From: Natronolimnobius baerhuensis
GTDB taxonomy: Archaea; Halobacteriota; Halobacteria; Halobacteriales; Natrialbaceae
Assembly: GCF_002177135.1 (NCBI RefSeq)
Contig: NZ_MWPH01000003.1
Coordinates: 620,001 to 684,000, forward strand
Length of the DNA stretch: 64,000 bases
Direction of reading: 5' to 3'
Below the pieces are notes generated by a model. It was not told the origin of the DNA and did not search any database. It saw only the letters and a program-made list of their open reading frames with translations. A program made the position numbers and the translations under genes. Positions within the stretch are counted from its first letter, which is position 1. Every line of letters starts with the position of its first letter. Shown in pieces: positions 45,224 through 52,686 of this stretch.

Positions 45224-45871
45224 ATGCTCCGGTGGATCCTCGCGTTGTTGTTCATCCCGTTTCTCGACGCCGTCTTGCTGGCTATCGTAGTCAGTCAGAC
45301 GTCGTATCTCGGCTGGGTCGGGATGGTCTTGCTCGTCGTCCTGACAGGTCTCGTCGGGATGTTATTCGTGCGTATGGAGGGCCGTCGAACCCTCGGGAAG
45401 ATGCAACAGTCGCTCGCACAGGGCCAGCCGCCGACGAACGAACTGCTCGACGGCGGGCTACTCATCGCCGCCGGTGCGTTCCTGTTGACGCCCGGGCTGG
45501 TCACCGACGCGATTGGATTCATGCTCGTGCTTCCGATAACGCGAATTCCCATCCGTGCCGGCCTCAAGCGCTTCGTGATCGTCCCCTACGCGGACAAGAA
45601 AACGGACGGCCTCGCAAGCGGCGTCGTCTGGACCTACGGCTTCCCGGATGAGGATGCGCCAGGTAGCGCAACCGGCACTGCCGGCTCGAGTTCCGCTGGA
45701 ACCGCTGGAAGCTCCGGCACTGCCGGAACCTACGACCTCGGCAGTGATTCCTATACTGTTGAAGGTGAGAACGACTCGAGCGAGCGCTATCGCGTCGATC
45801 TTGGCGATGGGAGTACGCACGATGCGGATGAGGATTCGGAATCGGACGATGGCGATGGGGTTTCTCGGTAG
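45224..45871 (+). CDS. fxsA: FxsA family membrane protein
   Basis: 215 residues. Two N-terminal helices (LRWILALLFIPFLDAVLLAIVVSQTSYLGWVGMVLLVVLTGLVGMLFVRMEG) and a third (LIAAGAFLLTPGLVTDAIGFMLVLP) give the FxsA core; the LTPGLVTDAIGF motif is highly characteristic. The last 85 residues are Gly/Ser-rich then acidic, a haloarchaeal addition. In Escherichia coli, FxsA relieves phage F exclusion; no such role is implied here. Confidence 0.88.
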   Translation: MLRWILALLFIPFLDAVLLAIVVSQTSYLGWVGMVLLVVLTGLVGMLFVRMEGRRTLGKMQQSLAQGQPPTNELLDGGLLIAAGAFLLTPGLVTDAIGFMLVLPITRIPIRAGLKRFVIVPYADKKTDGLASGVVWTYGFPDEDAPGSATGTAGSSSAGTAGSSGTAGTYDLGSDSYTVEGENDSSERYRVDLGDGSTHDADEDSESDDGDGVSR

Positions 45872-45898
45872 CGGTTCCCACAGCACGTGCGGAAAGAA

Positions 45899-45911
45899 AC
45901 GCTTAAACATA
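45899..45911 (+). promoter_or_regulatory. TATA box for tRNA-Ile
   Basis: CGCTTAAACATAC about 30 bases ahead of the mature tRNA 5' end, at typical archaeal spacing. Confidence 0.5.
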
Positions 45912-45939
45912 CCACCACGCAACTACTGAATGCAGACGC

Positions 45940-46013
45940 GGGCCAATAGCTCAATCAGGTTGAGCGCCACTCTGATAAGGTGGAGGCTCTCGGTTCAAAT
46001 CCGAGTTGGCCCA
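45940..46013 (+). tRNA. tRNA-Ile (anticodon GAT)
   Basis: A 74-base cloverleaf: acceptor GGGCCAA/TTGGCCC with discriminator A, D arm GCTC/GAGC, anticodon stem CCACT/GGTGG with loop CTGATAA (anticodon GAT, Ile), variable loop, and T arm CTCGG/CCGAG with loop TTCAAAT. No intron and no encoded CCA. It reads ATC and ATT codons. Confidence 0.95.
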
Positions 46014-46347
46014 CTTCTTGGGGCGAACAAACTCGTGAGCCGCAAGCACGTGCTGCCGCGAGGATTTGAATCAGGGAGTGGGAGGTGAGCGAGGCCCCGC
46101 CGAGCGAACGGGAACGACCGTGGTTCAAATCCGAGTTGGCCCTTTTTGTAGTGACTAAGAGTACAAGTTCGAAATTGAGACTCGAGAAGGCACCCACCTC
46201 GAGTGATTGTTGTACGGACTGACACGCAAGTATCTGTGAGCGACTGGAACAGAGTCATGACACGCCTACGGCACGCTCGAGTGACTCGAGTCTCACCACC
46301 GCCATACCATCTCAACGGACAGTATATTCCAAAACCACCGCCCAGAA
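46014..46347. other. gene-free stretch with a tRNA-Ile 3' end remnant
   Basis: No gene is supported. Bases 46122-46142 repeat exactly the last 21 bases of tRNA-Ile before its discriminator (45992-46012). The 109 bases between the two copies contain GC-rich, G-rich segments and a TTTGAA stretch of no recognised function. A run of five T follows the second copy at 46143. Open frames crossing it read through tRNA-derived sequence and are spurious. Confidence 0.75.
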
Positions 46348-47418
46348 CTAGAACGCGCGCAGGTCCTCGAGAACCGCTGCAGCACTGCCGTCGTCAATCA
46401 CGCTGCGGGCCTGCTCGAGGCCGGTCTCGAGGTCGGGCACGTCGTCGCGTGCATAGATTCGGAACGCGGCGTTGAGGGCGATTGCGTCGGCAAAGTGGCC
46501 CTCGCGGTCGCCGGCAAGGACCGCCTCGGTGATCGTCGCGGAGTCAGCGCGGACGTCGTCGACCTCGAGATCGTCGCTGTCCATTTCCATGCCGTAGTCG
46601 GCGGTTTCGATCTCGAAATCCTCGAGCCCGTCCGTCTGCTCATCCCATTCGGCGACTTTCGTGTAGCCGGGGCGAATGTCGTCGTAGCCTTCCATCCCTT
46701 GGAAGAAGATCGCGCGGGAGTACTCGAGTTCGGTGCTTTCCTGGATCAGGCTGGTTAGCTTCTTTGCGAACGCGAGGTGGTAGAACGAGCCGAGGTGGAC
46801 GTCAGCGTTGGCGGGGTTCGCGACGGTTTCGATGGTGTTGATGAACGTTCGGACGCCCATTTCGTCGCGTCGGTCGAAGAGCGCGTCGATGGCGGGGTTG
46901 AACGCCGGCTGGTAGTAGAAGCCGAAGCCGGTCTCGTCGACCATTGTGGCGCTTTCGTCGGGCTCGAGATCGGTTCGGACGCCCAGTTCGTCGAGAACGT
47001 GTTTGTAGGCGGTTTCTTTCTGTGTCGGGACGCCGTCGCCGGAGTGAACGACGACGGGGGTGCCCGCAGCGGCGGCGACGACGCCGGCCCCGACGCCGAG
47101 GAGGGCGGAGGTGTGCTTGCCGTCGTAGTTCGCGCCGCAGTCGACGGGATCGCAGTCCGGTTCGGCGGTGATGACCGACTCCTCGCGCATGACGTCGGTG
47201 TAGCCCGCGAGCTCTTCGGGGGTGTTTCGTTTCCAGCGGTTTGCCAGCCAGAACGCGCCGAGAGTCGTTTCCTCGGGTTCCCCGGCGAAAATGCGCTGGA
47301 GCGCTTCGCGTGCTTGCTCGTGGGTCATGTCGTCGGCGGATTTTGGCCCAGAGCCGACGACCTCGGTCATGAGCCGTTTGAGCGGCCAGTCACCGAATTC
47401 CTGTGATGTCCGTGCCAT
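46348..47418 (-). CDS. anthranilate phosphoribosyltransferase-like protein (TrpD2-type)
   Basis: 356 residues with the glycosyltransferase family 3 fold: an N-terminal helical domain (AREALQRIFAGEPEETTLGAFWLANRWKRNTPEELAGYTDVMREE) and a large alpha/beta domain. The PRPP-binding GTGGD motif of true TrpD is replaced by CGANYDGKHTS, closer to TrpD2/YbiB proteins, and HSGDGVPTQ stands in the place of HGxR. The tryptophan pathway role is therefore doubtful. The ATG giving MARTSQEFGDWPL is preferred over a long unlikely extension. The nearest neighbours are not trp genes. Confidence 0.83.
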   Translation of the reverse strand: MARTSQEFGDWPLKRLMTEVVGSGPKSADDMTHEQAREALQRIFAGEPEETTLGAFWLANRWKRNTPEELAGYTDVMREESVITAEPDCDPVDCGANYDGKHTSALLGVGAGVVAAAAGTPVVVHSGDGVPTQKETAYKHVLDELGVRTDLEPDESATMVDETGFGFYYQPAFNPAIDALFDRRDEMGVRTFINTIETVANPANADVHLGSFYHLAFAKKLTSLIQESTELEYSRAIFFQGMEGYDDIRPGYTKVAEWDEQTDGLEDFEIETADYGMEMDSDDLEVDDVRADSATITEAVLAGDREGHFADAIALNAAFRIYARDDVPDLETGLEQARSVIDDGSAAAVLEDLRAF

Positions 47419-47527
47419 GTCGGGACTGTGTCTGGCGGGCGCAAAAGGCTCCCGTTTGCGGCGATGTTTCGAGCATCGGAAGGACCGTTCCGAATCCGTT
47501 ATCCAGTCGCCACTCGCACCACACCGT

Positions 47528-48448
47528 ATGCAGGTACTCGTCCACGGCGGTGCCGGCAGCGCCCCCGATGACCCCGACCCGAGACAGGCAGTCCTCGAGC
47601 GTGCAGCCGAGACGGGTTCGAACGAGACGGACCCGGTCGATGCAGTCGAGCAGGCAGTCCGCGTCCTCGAGTCCTCGCCGCGGTTCAACGCGGGCGTCGG
47701 CAGCGCCGTCCAGAGCGACGGCGAAATCAGGACTGATGCGGGGCTGATGACCGACGACCGGGCGGTCGGCGCAGCGTGTTCGATGCCCGGCGTCGAGCAC
47801 GCGGTCAGCGTCGCTCGCGTCGTGATGGAGGAGACGCCACACGGCTTCGTTTCGGGCGAACAGGCCGTCTCGCTGGCCGATGTGTTCGATATCGAGACCG
47901 GCGTCGACCTCTGGTCGGAACGGACGCGTGAGAAGTGGGCCGACCTCGAGGCTCCAACTGGTGGCACAAAGGCCGAACTCGAGTGGATCAAACAGCGGTA
48001 CGGAGCGTCGGATCCGGGTGGCAGAGATCGAAGTGGCGAGCAGTCTGGCGACGCGCCAGATCGGGATCCACAGGATCACGACACCGTCGGCGCGGTCGCG
48101 TTCGACGGCGAGCGGCTCGCTGCGGCGACCTCGACGGGCGGGCGCTGGCTCGCGCTTGCCGGTCGCGTCGGCGACGTGCCACAGGTCGGGGCTGGCTTTT
48201 ACTGCTCGCCCGCCGCTGCAGTGAGCGCGACCGGTGCTGGCGAAGACATCGCCCGTGTCACCCTCTCGAGACGCGTCGCGCGTCACGTTGAGTGCGGTCT
48301 CGGGGCGGATACGGCTGCGTCGCTCGCGATTGAAGAGTTCGCAGAACTCACTGGCTCGACGGCCGGCGTGATCGTACTTGATGCTCATGGGACGCTCGGC
48401 TCAGCGTACAATAGTGACGCAATGCAGACGGCGTCACGAACGAGGTAA
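47528..48448 (+). CDS. isoaspartyl peptidase/L-asparaginase (Ntn hydrolase)
   Basis: 306 residues, MQVLVHGGAGSAPDDPD at the start (the HGGAG motif of plant-type asparaginases), GVGSAVQSDGEIRTDAGLMT in the middle, and the autoprocessing site HDTVGAVAFD with nucleophilic Thr. The precursor should split just before this Thr into two subunits. It cleaves isoaspartyl dipeptides and asparagine. Divergent from the TrpD-like gene across 109 bases. Confidence 0.92.
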   Translation: MQVLVHGGAGSAPDDPDPRQAVLERAAETGSNETDPVDAVEQAVRVLESSPRFNAGVGSAVQSDGEIRTDAGLMTDDRAVGAACSMPGVEHAVSVARVVMEETPHGFVSGEQAVSLADVFDIETGVDLWSERTREKWADLEAPTGGTKAELEWIKQRYGASDPGGRDRSGEQSGDAPDRDPQDHDTVGAVAFDGERLAAATSTGGRWLALAGRVGDVPQVGAGFYCSPAAAVSATGAGEDIARVTLSRRVARHVECGLGADTAASLAIEEFAELTGSTAGVIVLDAHGTLGSAYNSDAMQTASRTR

Positions 48449-48971
48449 CCGCCTCGAGACCGTGTGTCGGGATCCACCAGCATCATCTGAGTGGTCTCGA
48501 GACGGGTGGATTCACGACCGTTGTCGCTCGACCAGTGCTGGCGCGCGAGCGCCACCTGAGGCGATGCAATGGTGCGGTATAATGGCTCGTGACTGTTTCG
48601 AGACCCGGCGTGTGTTCACGCGTTGCTACCGAGTCTCAATCTTGGTGTTGGACCGTTGTTCGACTGTCTTCGGGTGAGTGAGCGATGCGGACGAATCGTC
48701 CGCACATGGTCGTGAGTTGGCCCTGCAGACGCAGCCTCGAGAATAAATACTCGATTAGTGCAGTCACCATAGCTTGCTGGGCTGTTTCAGGTCCAGTCGC
48801 TGACTCGAGGAGGGGAGTCGTTCAGTCTCGATGAGGTTCGGACTCGCACGTTGGCCGAGACTGCTGGGACGTGAGAGCGTTTCGACCGAACGGAGATCGA
48901 AACATGTCACTGACTGGTGTCAAAGAGTCTGAGGCGGAACCTCTTTTTGTCGACCGACCCAAGCCGATGGC
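48449..48971. other. 523-bp stretch without a gene
   Basis: Between the asparaginase and map genes, both on the plus strand. No credible frame. It contains a perfect 19-base dyad at 48686-48704 (nine-base arms around one base), an AATAAATA box near 48745, and a CTTTTTG box near 48942 that is well placed for map. The length and the dyad suggest a regulatory region or the remains of a lost gene. Confidence 0.5.
48686..48704. promoter_or_regulatory. 19-bp palindrome, possible operator
   Basis: TGCGGACGA, one A, then TCGTCCGCA: a dyad with no mismatch. It could be a binding site for a dimeric regulator or a short hairpin. No T run follows, so a terminator is unlikely. Confidence 0.4.
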
Positions 48972-49880
48972 ATGGCTGAATCCGACGAGGACGTCGATCT
49001 CGAGTCCGAGCAGTACGAAAAGCACCGCGAAGCAGGCGAGATTCTCGCCCAGGTTCGTGAGGAAACCGCAGATCGGGTCGAGGTCGGTGCGAGCCACCTC
49101 GAGATCGCAGAGTACGCCGAAGACCGGATTCGAGAACTCGGTGGAAAACCCGCGTTCCCGGTCAATATCTCGATTGATGAGGAGGCTGCCCACGCAACGC
49201 CATCAATCGACGACGACTCGACGTTTGGCGAGGAAATGGTCAACTTGGATATCGGCGTTCACGTCGACGGGTGGCTCGCCGATACGGCGATCACCGTCGA
49301 CCTCTCGGGGAATCCGGAACTCGCAGAAGCCTCTGAGCAGGCCCTCGAGGCAGCACTTGACGTGATCGAACCCGGTGTCAACACCGGCGATATCGGTGCT
49401 GAAATCGAGGACGTGATCAACGGCTACGGCTACAACCCCGTCGTGAATCTCACCGGCCACGGGTTGGGTCACTGGGAACAGCACACGGGTCCAAACATTC
49501 CGAACCGGGCCGTCTCCCAGGGAGCGACGCTCGAGGTCGGCGACGTCGTCGCAATCGAGCCGTTCGCGACGGATGGCGGTGGCAAAGTCACGGAAGGTGC
49601 GAGCGAGGAGATCTTCGCACTCGAACACGAGGGCTCTGTCCGAAATCGACAGGCACGCGATGCCTTGGACCAGATCTCAGCGGAGTTCCGAACGCTTCCG
49701 TTTGCAACGCGCTGGCTCGAGACGGACCGCCCGGAGATGGCGCTGCGCCGACTCAAGCGGAACAGCATCGTCCACGGCTACCCGGTGCTCAAAGAAGACG
49801 ATGGACACCTCGTCAGCCAGAAAGAGCATACGATCATTATCACTCCAGATGGCTGTGAGGTAACGACGAAGTCACGATAA
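48972..49880 (+). CDS. map: methionine aminopeptidase, type II
   Basis: 302 residues. The pita-bread fold motifs are all present: EEMVNLDIGVHVDGWLADTAITVDLSG (two metal-binding Asp), GHGLGHWEQHTGPNIPN (His ligand and the HTGPNIPN active-site loop) and IEPFATDGGG; the type II insertion lies before the final AKEYTIIITP-like strand (SQKEHTIIITPDG). It removes the initiator methionine in the cytoplasm. It is one of the essential enzymes. A TTTTTG box at 26-30 bases upstream fits a leaderless transcript. Confidence 0.95.
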   Translation: MAESDEDVDLESEQYEKHREAGEILAQVREETADRVEVGASHLEIAEYAEDRIRELGGKPAFPVNISIDEEAAHATPSIDDDSTFGEEMVNLDIGVHVDGWLADTAITVDLSGNPELAEASEQALEAALDVIEPGVNTGDIGAEIEDVINGYGYNPVVNLTGHGLGHWEQHTGPNIPNRAVSQGATLEVGDVVAIEPFATDGGGKVTEGASEEIFALEHEGSVRNRQARDALDQISAEFRTLPFATRWLETDRPEMALRRLKRNSIVHGYPVLKEDDGHLVSQKEHTIIITPDGCEVTTKSR

Positions 49881-49968
49881 TCCGAACCCGCGTTCGGTAG
49901 TGACCTCGTTGAGAGGGGGTGGGGACGGGAGACCGAATCGTGCGACTATTCCTGCGGTATGACGCCTG

Positions 49969-50169
49969 TTAAGCGTTGTTCATGCGCTGACTCGAGCGAT
50001 CACCACACCGCTGACACTCGCGGACGCGGTAGGGTTCGCGGGAGAACTGCGCGTTCTCTTCTTTGACGCTTTCGGTTCGGATCTGGACAGACACTTCGTG
50101 GAGCGTTTCCAGGTCGCAGCAATCACAGTATTCGGTCATCCCGTTAAAGGAGTCGTCTGTCGTTGCCAT
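49969..50169 (-). CDS. 66-residue zinc-ribbon protein
   Basis: Two CxxC pairs: YCDCCDLETLHEV near residues 14-20 and RECQRCGDRSSQR near residues 51-56, which form a zinc ribbon; SVQIRTESVKEENAQFSREPYRV lies between. Likely a small nucleic acid- or protein-binding ribbon of the type common in haloarchaea (possibly DUF7835). A strong AAAGGAGG sequence precedes the ATG by about six bases, unusual in this leaderless-rich genome, suggesting a leadered message. Confidence 0.75.
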   Translation of the reverse strand: MATTDDSFNGMTEYCDCCDLETLHEVSVQIRTESVKEENAQFSREPYRVRECQRCGDRSSQRMNNA

Positions 50170-50171
50170 TA

Positions 50172-50183
50172 CCGCCTCCTTTC
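50172..50183 (-). promoter_or_regulatory. strong Shine-Dalgarno sequence of the zinc-ribbon gene
   Basis: On the minus strand, AAAGGAGGCGGTA ends directly before ATG. Most nearby genes show no such site, so this gene's translation is probably set by a leader. Confidence 0.6.
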
Positions 50184-50270
50184 GATAGGGATTGCTTAAA
50201 AGCGCGTTTCATTTCGAGAACTGAGTCGAAACCGCCCAGCGCAAGCCAGTACTGGCGATATTCCTCTGTA

Positions 50271-50352
50271 TCGTTTAACATCGTTTAAGACCGCTTCTCA
50301 AGGCGTCTCATTTCAGCGTAATATCCTATTACTTTGGTGTAATATGCTATTA
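50271..50352 (+). promoter_or_regulatory. repeat-rich control region of the HIT gene
   Basis: Two tandem copies of TCGTTTAA[CG]A (50271-50280, 50281-50290) are followed by two copies of GTAATAT[CG]CTATTA (50318-50331 and 50339-50352) spaced 21 bases apart, i.e. on the same DNA face. The second pair runs into TTAAATA, a candidate TATA box. This looks like a regulator-binding region. Confidence 0.5.
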
Positions 50353-50434
50353 AATACCACTGAGAGCGGCCTCACGTAGCGGGCTCTCGCGCGCAACCAG
50401 CAACCAGATAGGGCCGGCTCGAGTGAGCCACCGT

Positions 50435-50974
50435 ATGGAGCAGGTGTTTGCGCCGTGGCGCATCGAGTGGATCAAACGCGAGGACAAGAACGCCGATATC
50501 GATGGCTGTGTATTCTGTGCGTTTCCCGAGCAGGAAACCGACCGCGAGAACTTACTCGTCGCGCGCAGCGAGCACGCGTTCGTGCTCCTCAACAACTATC
50601 CGTACAATCCAGGCCACGTCATGGTTATTCCGCGGGCACACACCGGCGACTACACCGACCTCTCGGACGCCTCCCTCCTCGATCACGCGCGGCTGAAACA
50701 GCGGACGTTCGACGCCCTCGAGGAGGCAATGGAGGCGGACGGGTTCAACGCGGGGCTCAATCTTGGCGATGGCGCGGGCGGCTCAATTGACGACCATCTC
50801 CACACGCACATCGTTCCCCGCTGGGAAGGCGACACCAATTTCATGCCGGTGCTCAGCGACACGTCGGTCATCGTCGAGGCGCTCGAGGAGACCTACGACC
50901 GACTTCACGAGGCGTTTGCGAGTCAGGAGGGTGCGACGGTTCCTGACGAGACTAGTGCGGTTGTTTTCGAGTGA
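50435..50974 (+). CDS. HIT family nucleotide hydrolase
   Basis: 179 residues. The histidine triad is HLHTHIV (His121, His123, His125), preceded by the domain core LLVARSEHAFVLLNNYPYNPGHVMVIPRAHTGDYTDLS. A zinc-binding CVFC near residues 25-28 is also present, as in many archaeal HIT hydrolases of the Fhit/HINT-like group. It hydrolyses nucleotide conjugates such as AMP-linked compounds. The promoter region is unusually rich in repeats (see the preceding entry). Confidence 0.92.
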   Translation: MEQVFAPWRIEWIKREDKNADIDGCVFCAFPEQETDRENLLVARSEHAFVLLNNYPYNPGHVMVIPRAHTGDYTDLSDASLLDHARLKQRTFDALEEAMEADGFNAGLNLGDGAGGSIDDHLHTHIVPRWEGDTNFMPVLSDTSVIVEALEETYDRLHEAFASQEGATVPDETSAVVFE

Positions 50975-50988
50975 ACAGGCGTCAGGCC

Positions 50989-51225
50989 TCAGGCGTACGT
51001 CTGCTCGAGATACTCGAGGATGTGTTCGGACTCCGGCATGGTGACGCCGTAGTCGTCGTCAATGATGACGGGGACACCGCGCTGGCCGGAGACGCGCTTG
51101 ACTTCGTCGCGGTCGGAGTGCAAGGCGTCGACCCAGACGCTTTCGTATTCGATATCGAGTTCCTCGAGGCGGTCGGCAACGGTTTCACAGTAGGGACAGC
51201 CGTCCAGTTCGTACAGTGTGACCAT
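50989..51225 (-). CDS. glutaredoxin-like protein (GST N-terminal fold)
   Basis: 78 residues, thioredoxin fold: MVTLYELDGCPYCETVADRLEELDIEYESVWVD. The redox motif CPYC sits at residues 10-13, the cis-proline in QRGVPVIIDDDYGV. Haloarchaea use thiols such as gamma-glutamylcysteine, so this is a thiol-disulfide exchange or glutathione S-transferase-like protein. It converges on the HIT gene with a 14-base gap. Confidence 0.9.
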   Translation of the reverse strand: MVTLYELDGCPYCETVADRLEELDIEYESVWVDALHSDRDEVKRVSGQRGVPVIIDDDYGVTMPESEHILEYLEQTYA

Positions 51226-51289
51226 ATCTCGAGTTTGGGCCGAATCACCAAAAGAATGGGTGGCCGATACCTGCTCACTGCGATCAATT

Positions 51290-51670
51290 CTAGTCTTCCG
51301 GCTCGAGTTCACAGTGCATCGAAAATCCCTGGACGACACACTCGATCTGTATCGGATCGTCGTAGGTCACGACGACCTGATCCATCGCCTGGACGTATTG
51401 CGTGGCGACGCCACCGGCGCGGTGCTCGAATCGCAGTATCAGGCCCGCCTCGTCTAACTCGGTGATCTTCCGGTATGCTGTCGACTCGGCCACGTCACAC
51501 TGTTCGATAATCTCGGCGACAGTCGCTGGCTCCTCGAGCGACAGGTAGATTCTGCGCGCTGTTTCGTCCGTGAGCGCCTCGAGGAGTTGCTGTGGCACAC
51601 AGCTCCCAGCGCCGTCCCGGTCGGTGCCGCCCCACGTACAGACTGTCGACTGATCAGCTGTTTCGCCCAT
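51290..51670 (-). CDS. helix-turn-helix transcriptional regulator
   Basis: 126 residues. SCVPQQLLEALTDETARRIYLSLEEPATVAEIIEQCDVAESTAYRKITELDEAGLILRF is a winged HTH of the ArsR-like group (recognition helix AESTAYRKITEL). The rest forms a small beta region with two Cys (ECVVQGFSMHCELEPED). Targets unknown; it lies beside the region with the displaced gene end and may or may not be part of it. Confidence 0.82.
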   Translation of the reverse strand: MGETADQSTVCTWGGTDRDGAGSCVPQQLLEALTDETARRIYLSLEEPATVAEIIEQCDVAESTAYRKITELDEAGLILRFEHRAGGVATQYVQAMDQVVVTYDDPIQIECVVQGFSMHCELEPED

Positions 51671-51765
51671 ACGTACAGATATCGGACTCTCGACTATAGT
51701 GGCTCGTGGCGATTCCTACGAACTGGGGACTGACTCGACTGATTTGCGGGCCAGTCTTTCAAGGA

Positions 51766-51804
51766 AGCTATATCGGCGTTCCGAACGCGTACATTGTCTC
51801 GTGG
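51766..51804 (-). pseudogene. displaced 3' end of the methylthiotransferase gene
   Basis: On the minus strand this encodes HETMYAFGTPI and stop, the same last residues as the intact gene ending at 52687. One base differs (T for C at 51795). Upstream of HET the similarity ends. Confidence 0.7.
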
Positions 51805-51816
51805 TATCCAATAGAT

Positions 51817-52296
51817 CTACCAGACATTGTCGTTCTCTGTGACAGCACGAATTGCGTGCTCGAGCAACGGCTTCGCGAGATACAACGTCGTGTCCTGGTG
51901 CAGCTTTCGGAGAAGCGATTTCGCCTCGTTGCTGGTGAGTTCGTCCTGCGAGTAGGCCGCAAGAACCACACCGATTGAGCCGTGAACTTCGATCTCCTGC
52001 TCAGTAGCAGTCTCTCGAGCGGCAAGATCATCGGTCAGAACGACAGTCTCGAGTTGGTCTGCGAGAAGCATTGCTGCCGTTTCGCCGGGATCTAAATTTG
52101 GATAGGCAGTTTCGTCACCATCGACAACGTGCGTTTCTACAGTACACTCAGAGAGTGCGTCCGGCGTAGACCCCCTTTCCAGTTCTTCTAACACTGTATG
52201 AGGAACGTGAACCGTGTCGAATATCGATAGTAACCAGAGCGCATCGGCTTCATCGAGATGAATAATTGGGCCAGTGTCAGCGACGACCGGTTGCAT
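51817..52296 (-). CDS. PIN-like toxin (DUF3368 type)
   Basis: 159 residues. VVADTGPIIHLDEADALWLL has the first PIN acid residue (Asp7), followed by VPHTVLEELERG, a DLETVVLTDDLAARETATEQ segment with the second acids, and GSIGVVLAAYSQDELT. DUF3368 proteins are PIN-fold RNases, usually toxins partnered with a UPF0175-type antitoxin. The start codon directly follows the antitoxin stop codon with no gap, so the two form one transcript. Confidence 0.87.
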   Translation of the reverse strand: MQPVVADTGPIIHLDEADALWLLSIFDTVHVPHTVLEELERGSTPDALSECTVETHVVDGDETAYPNLDPGETAAMLLADQLETVVLTDDLAARETATEQEIEVHGSIGVVLAAYSQDELTSNEAKSLLRKLHQDTTLYLAKPLLEHAIRAVTENDNVW

Positions 52297-52557
52297 TCAC
52301 GACGACCCGGTTTCGAGTCCCCATTCGACATCCGACTCGACAGCTGCTTTCGCTTTGTCGATCTCGCCGACGAAAGCCGGACCGAGTTCGTCACGTGCCT
52401 CTTCGCGATCAATTTCCCCAGCGACATACTGGTCAACGACGACATCGCGCCAGAGGTCTTCGACACCCTGTTCGACGGCTTGTTGGATAATCTCTGACTC
52501 GTTGAGATCACGATGGCGGGCAATCTCACGAACGCGTTCGGACACCTCGACAGCCAT
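52297..52557 (-). CDS. antitoxin, UPF0175-like
   Basis: 86 residues. The N-terminus AVEVSERVREIARHRDLNESEIIQQAVEQGVEDLWRDVVVDQYVAGEIDREEARDELG is a ribbon-helix-helix/UPF0175-like DNA-binding region, and the C-terminal half would bind the toxin. It is the first gene of the pair, read from a promoter at 52581-52590. Antitoxins of this group repress their own operon. Confidence 0.82.
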   Translation of the reverse strand: MAVEVSERVREIARHRDLNESEIIQQAVEQGVEDLWRDVVVDQYVAGEIDREEARDELGPAFVGEIDKAKAAVESDVEWGLETGSS

Positions 52558-52580
52558 TACTCATCTATGAGTGCTCGAGC

Positions 52581-52590
52581 GGTATAATGG
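52581..52590 (-). promoter_or_regulatory. promoter of the toxin-antitoxin pair
   Basis: On the minus strand CCATTATACC, centred about 29 bases ahead of the antitoxin ATG, predicts a leaderless transcript. It lies directly beside inverted-repeat copy B. Confidence 0.5.
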
Positions 52591-52600
52591 TTCCCTCGAG

Positions 52601-52686
52601 GTATAGTAACAACTGCAACTATTTACACACTGATCGCACAGCTGTCGTGCGATCAGGTGTGCATTGACTTACAGTGGCTACTATAG
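52601..52686. repeat. 86-bp imperfect inverted-repeat element, copy B
   Basis: Same length and structure as 21841-21926 (73 of 86 identical). Its outer end touches the stop codon of the methylthiotransferase gene at 52687. The terminal arms again read CTATAGT...CTGATCG and their inverse; the variable loop is GC-rich (about 52637-52650). Two copies so far apart in one window suggest more elsewhere in the genome. Confidence 0.7.

Noticed and set aside
45995-46315. 106-residue minus-strand open frame over the tRNA-Ile 3' end
   Set aside because: It reads through the tRNA sequence and its displaced copy; composition and position show it is not a gene.
48378-48677. 99-residue plus-strand frame after the asparaginase gene
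   Set aside because: Overlaps the 3' end of the asparaginase gene and has Arg/Cys-rich non-coding composition.
51695-51712. CTATAGTGGC stretch resembling the end of the 86-bp element
   Set aside because: Only about ten bases match the element's terminal arm; too short to call a third copy.
51768-52031. 87-residue minus-strand frame ending in the methylthiotransferase C-terminus
   Set aside because: Its end is the displaced gene tail; the rest runs in the wrong frame through the toxin gene. Recorded as a repeat instead.
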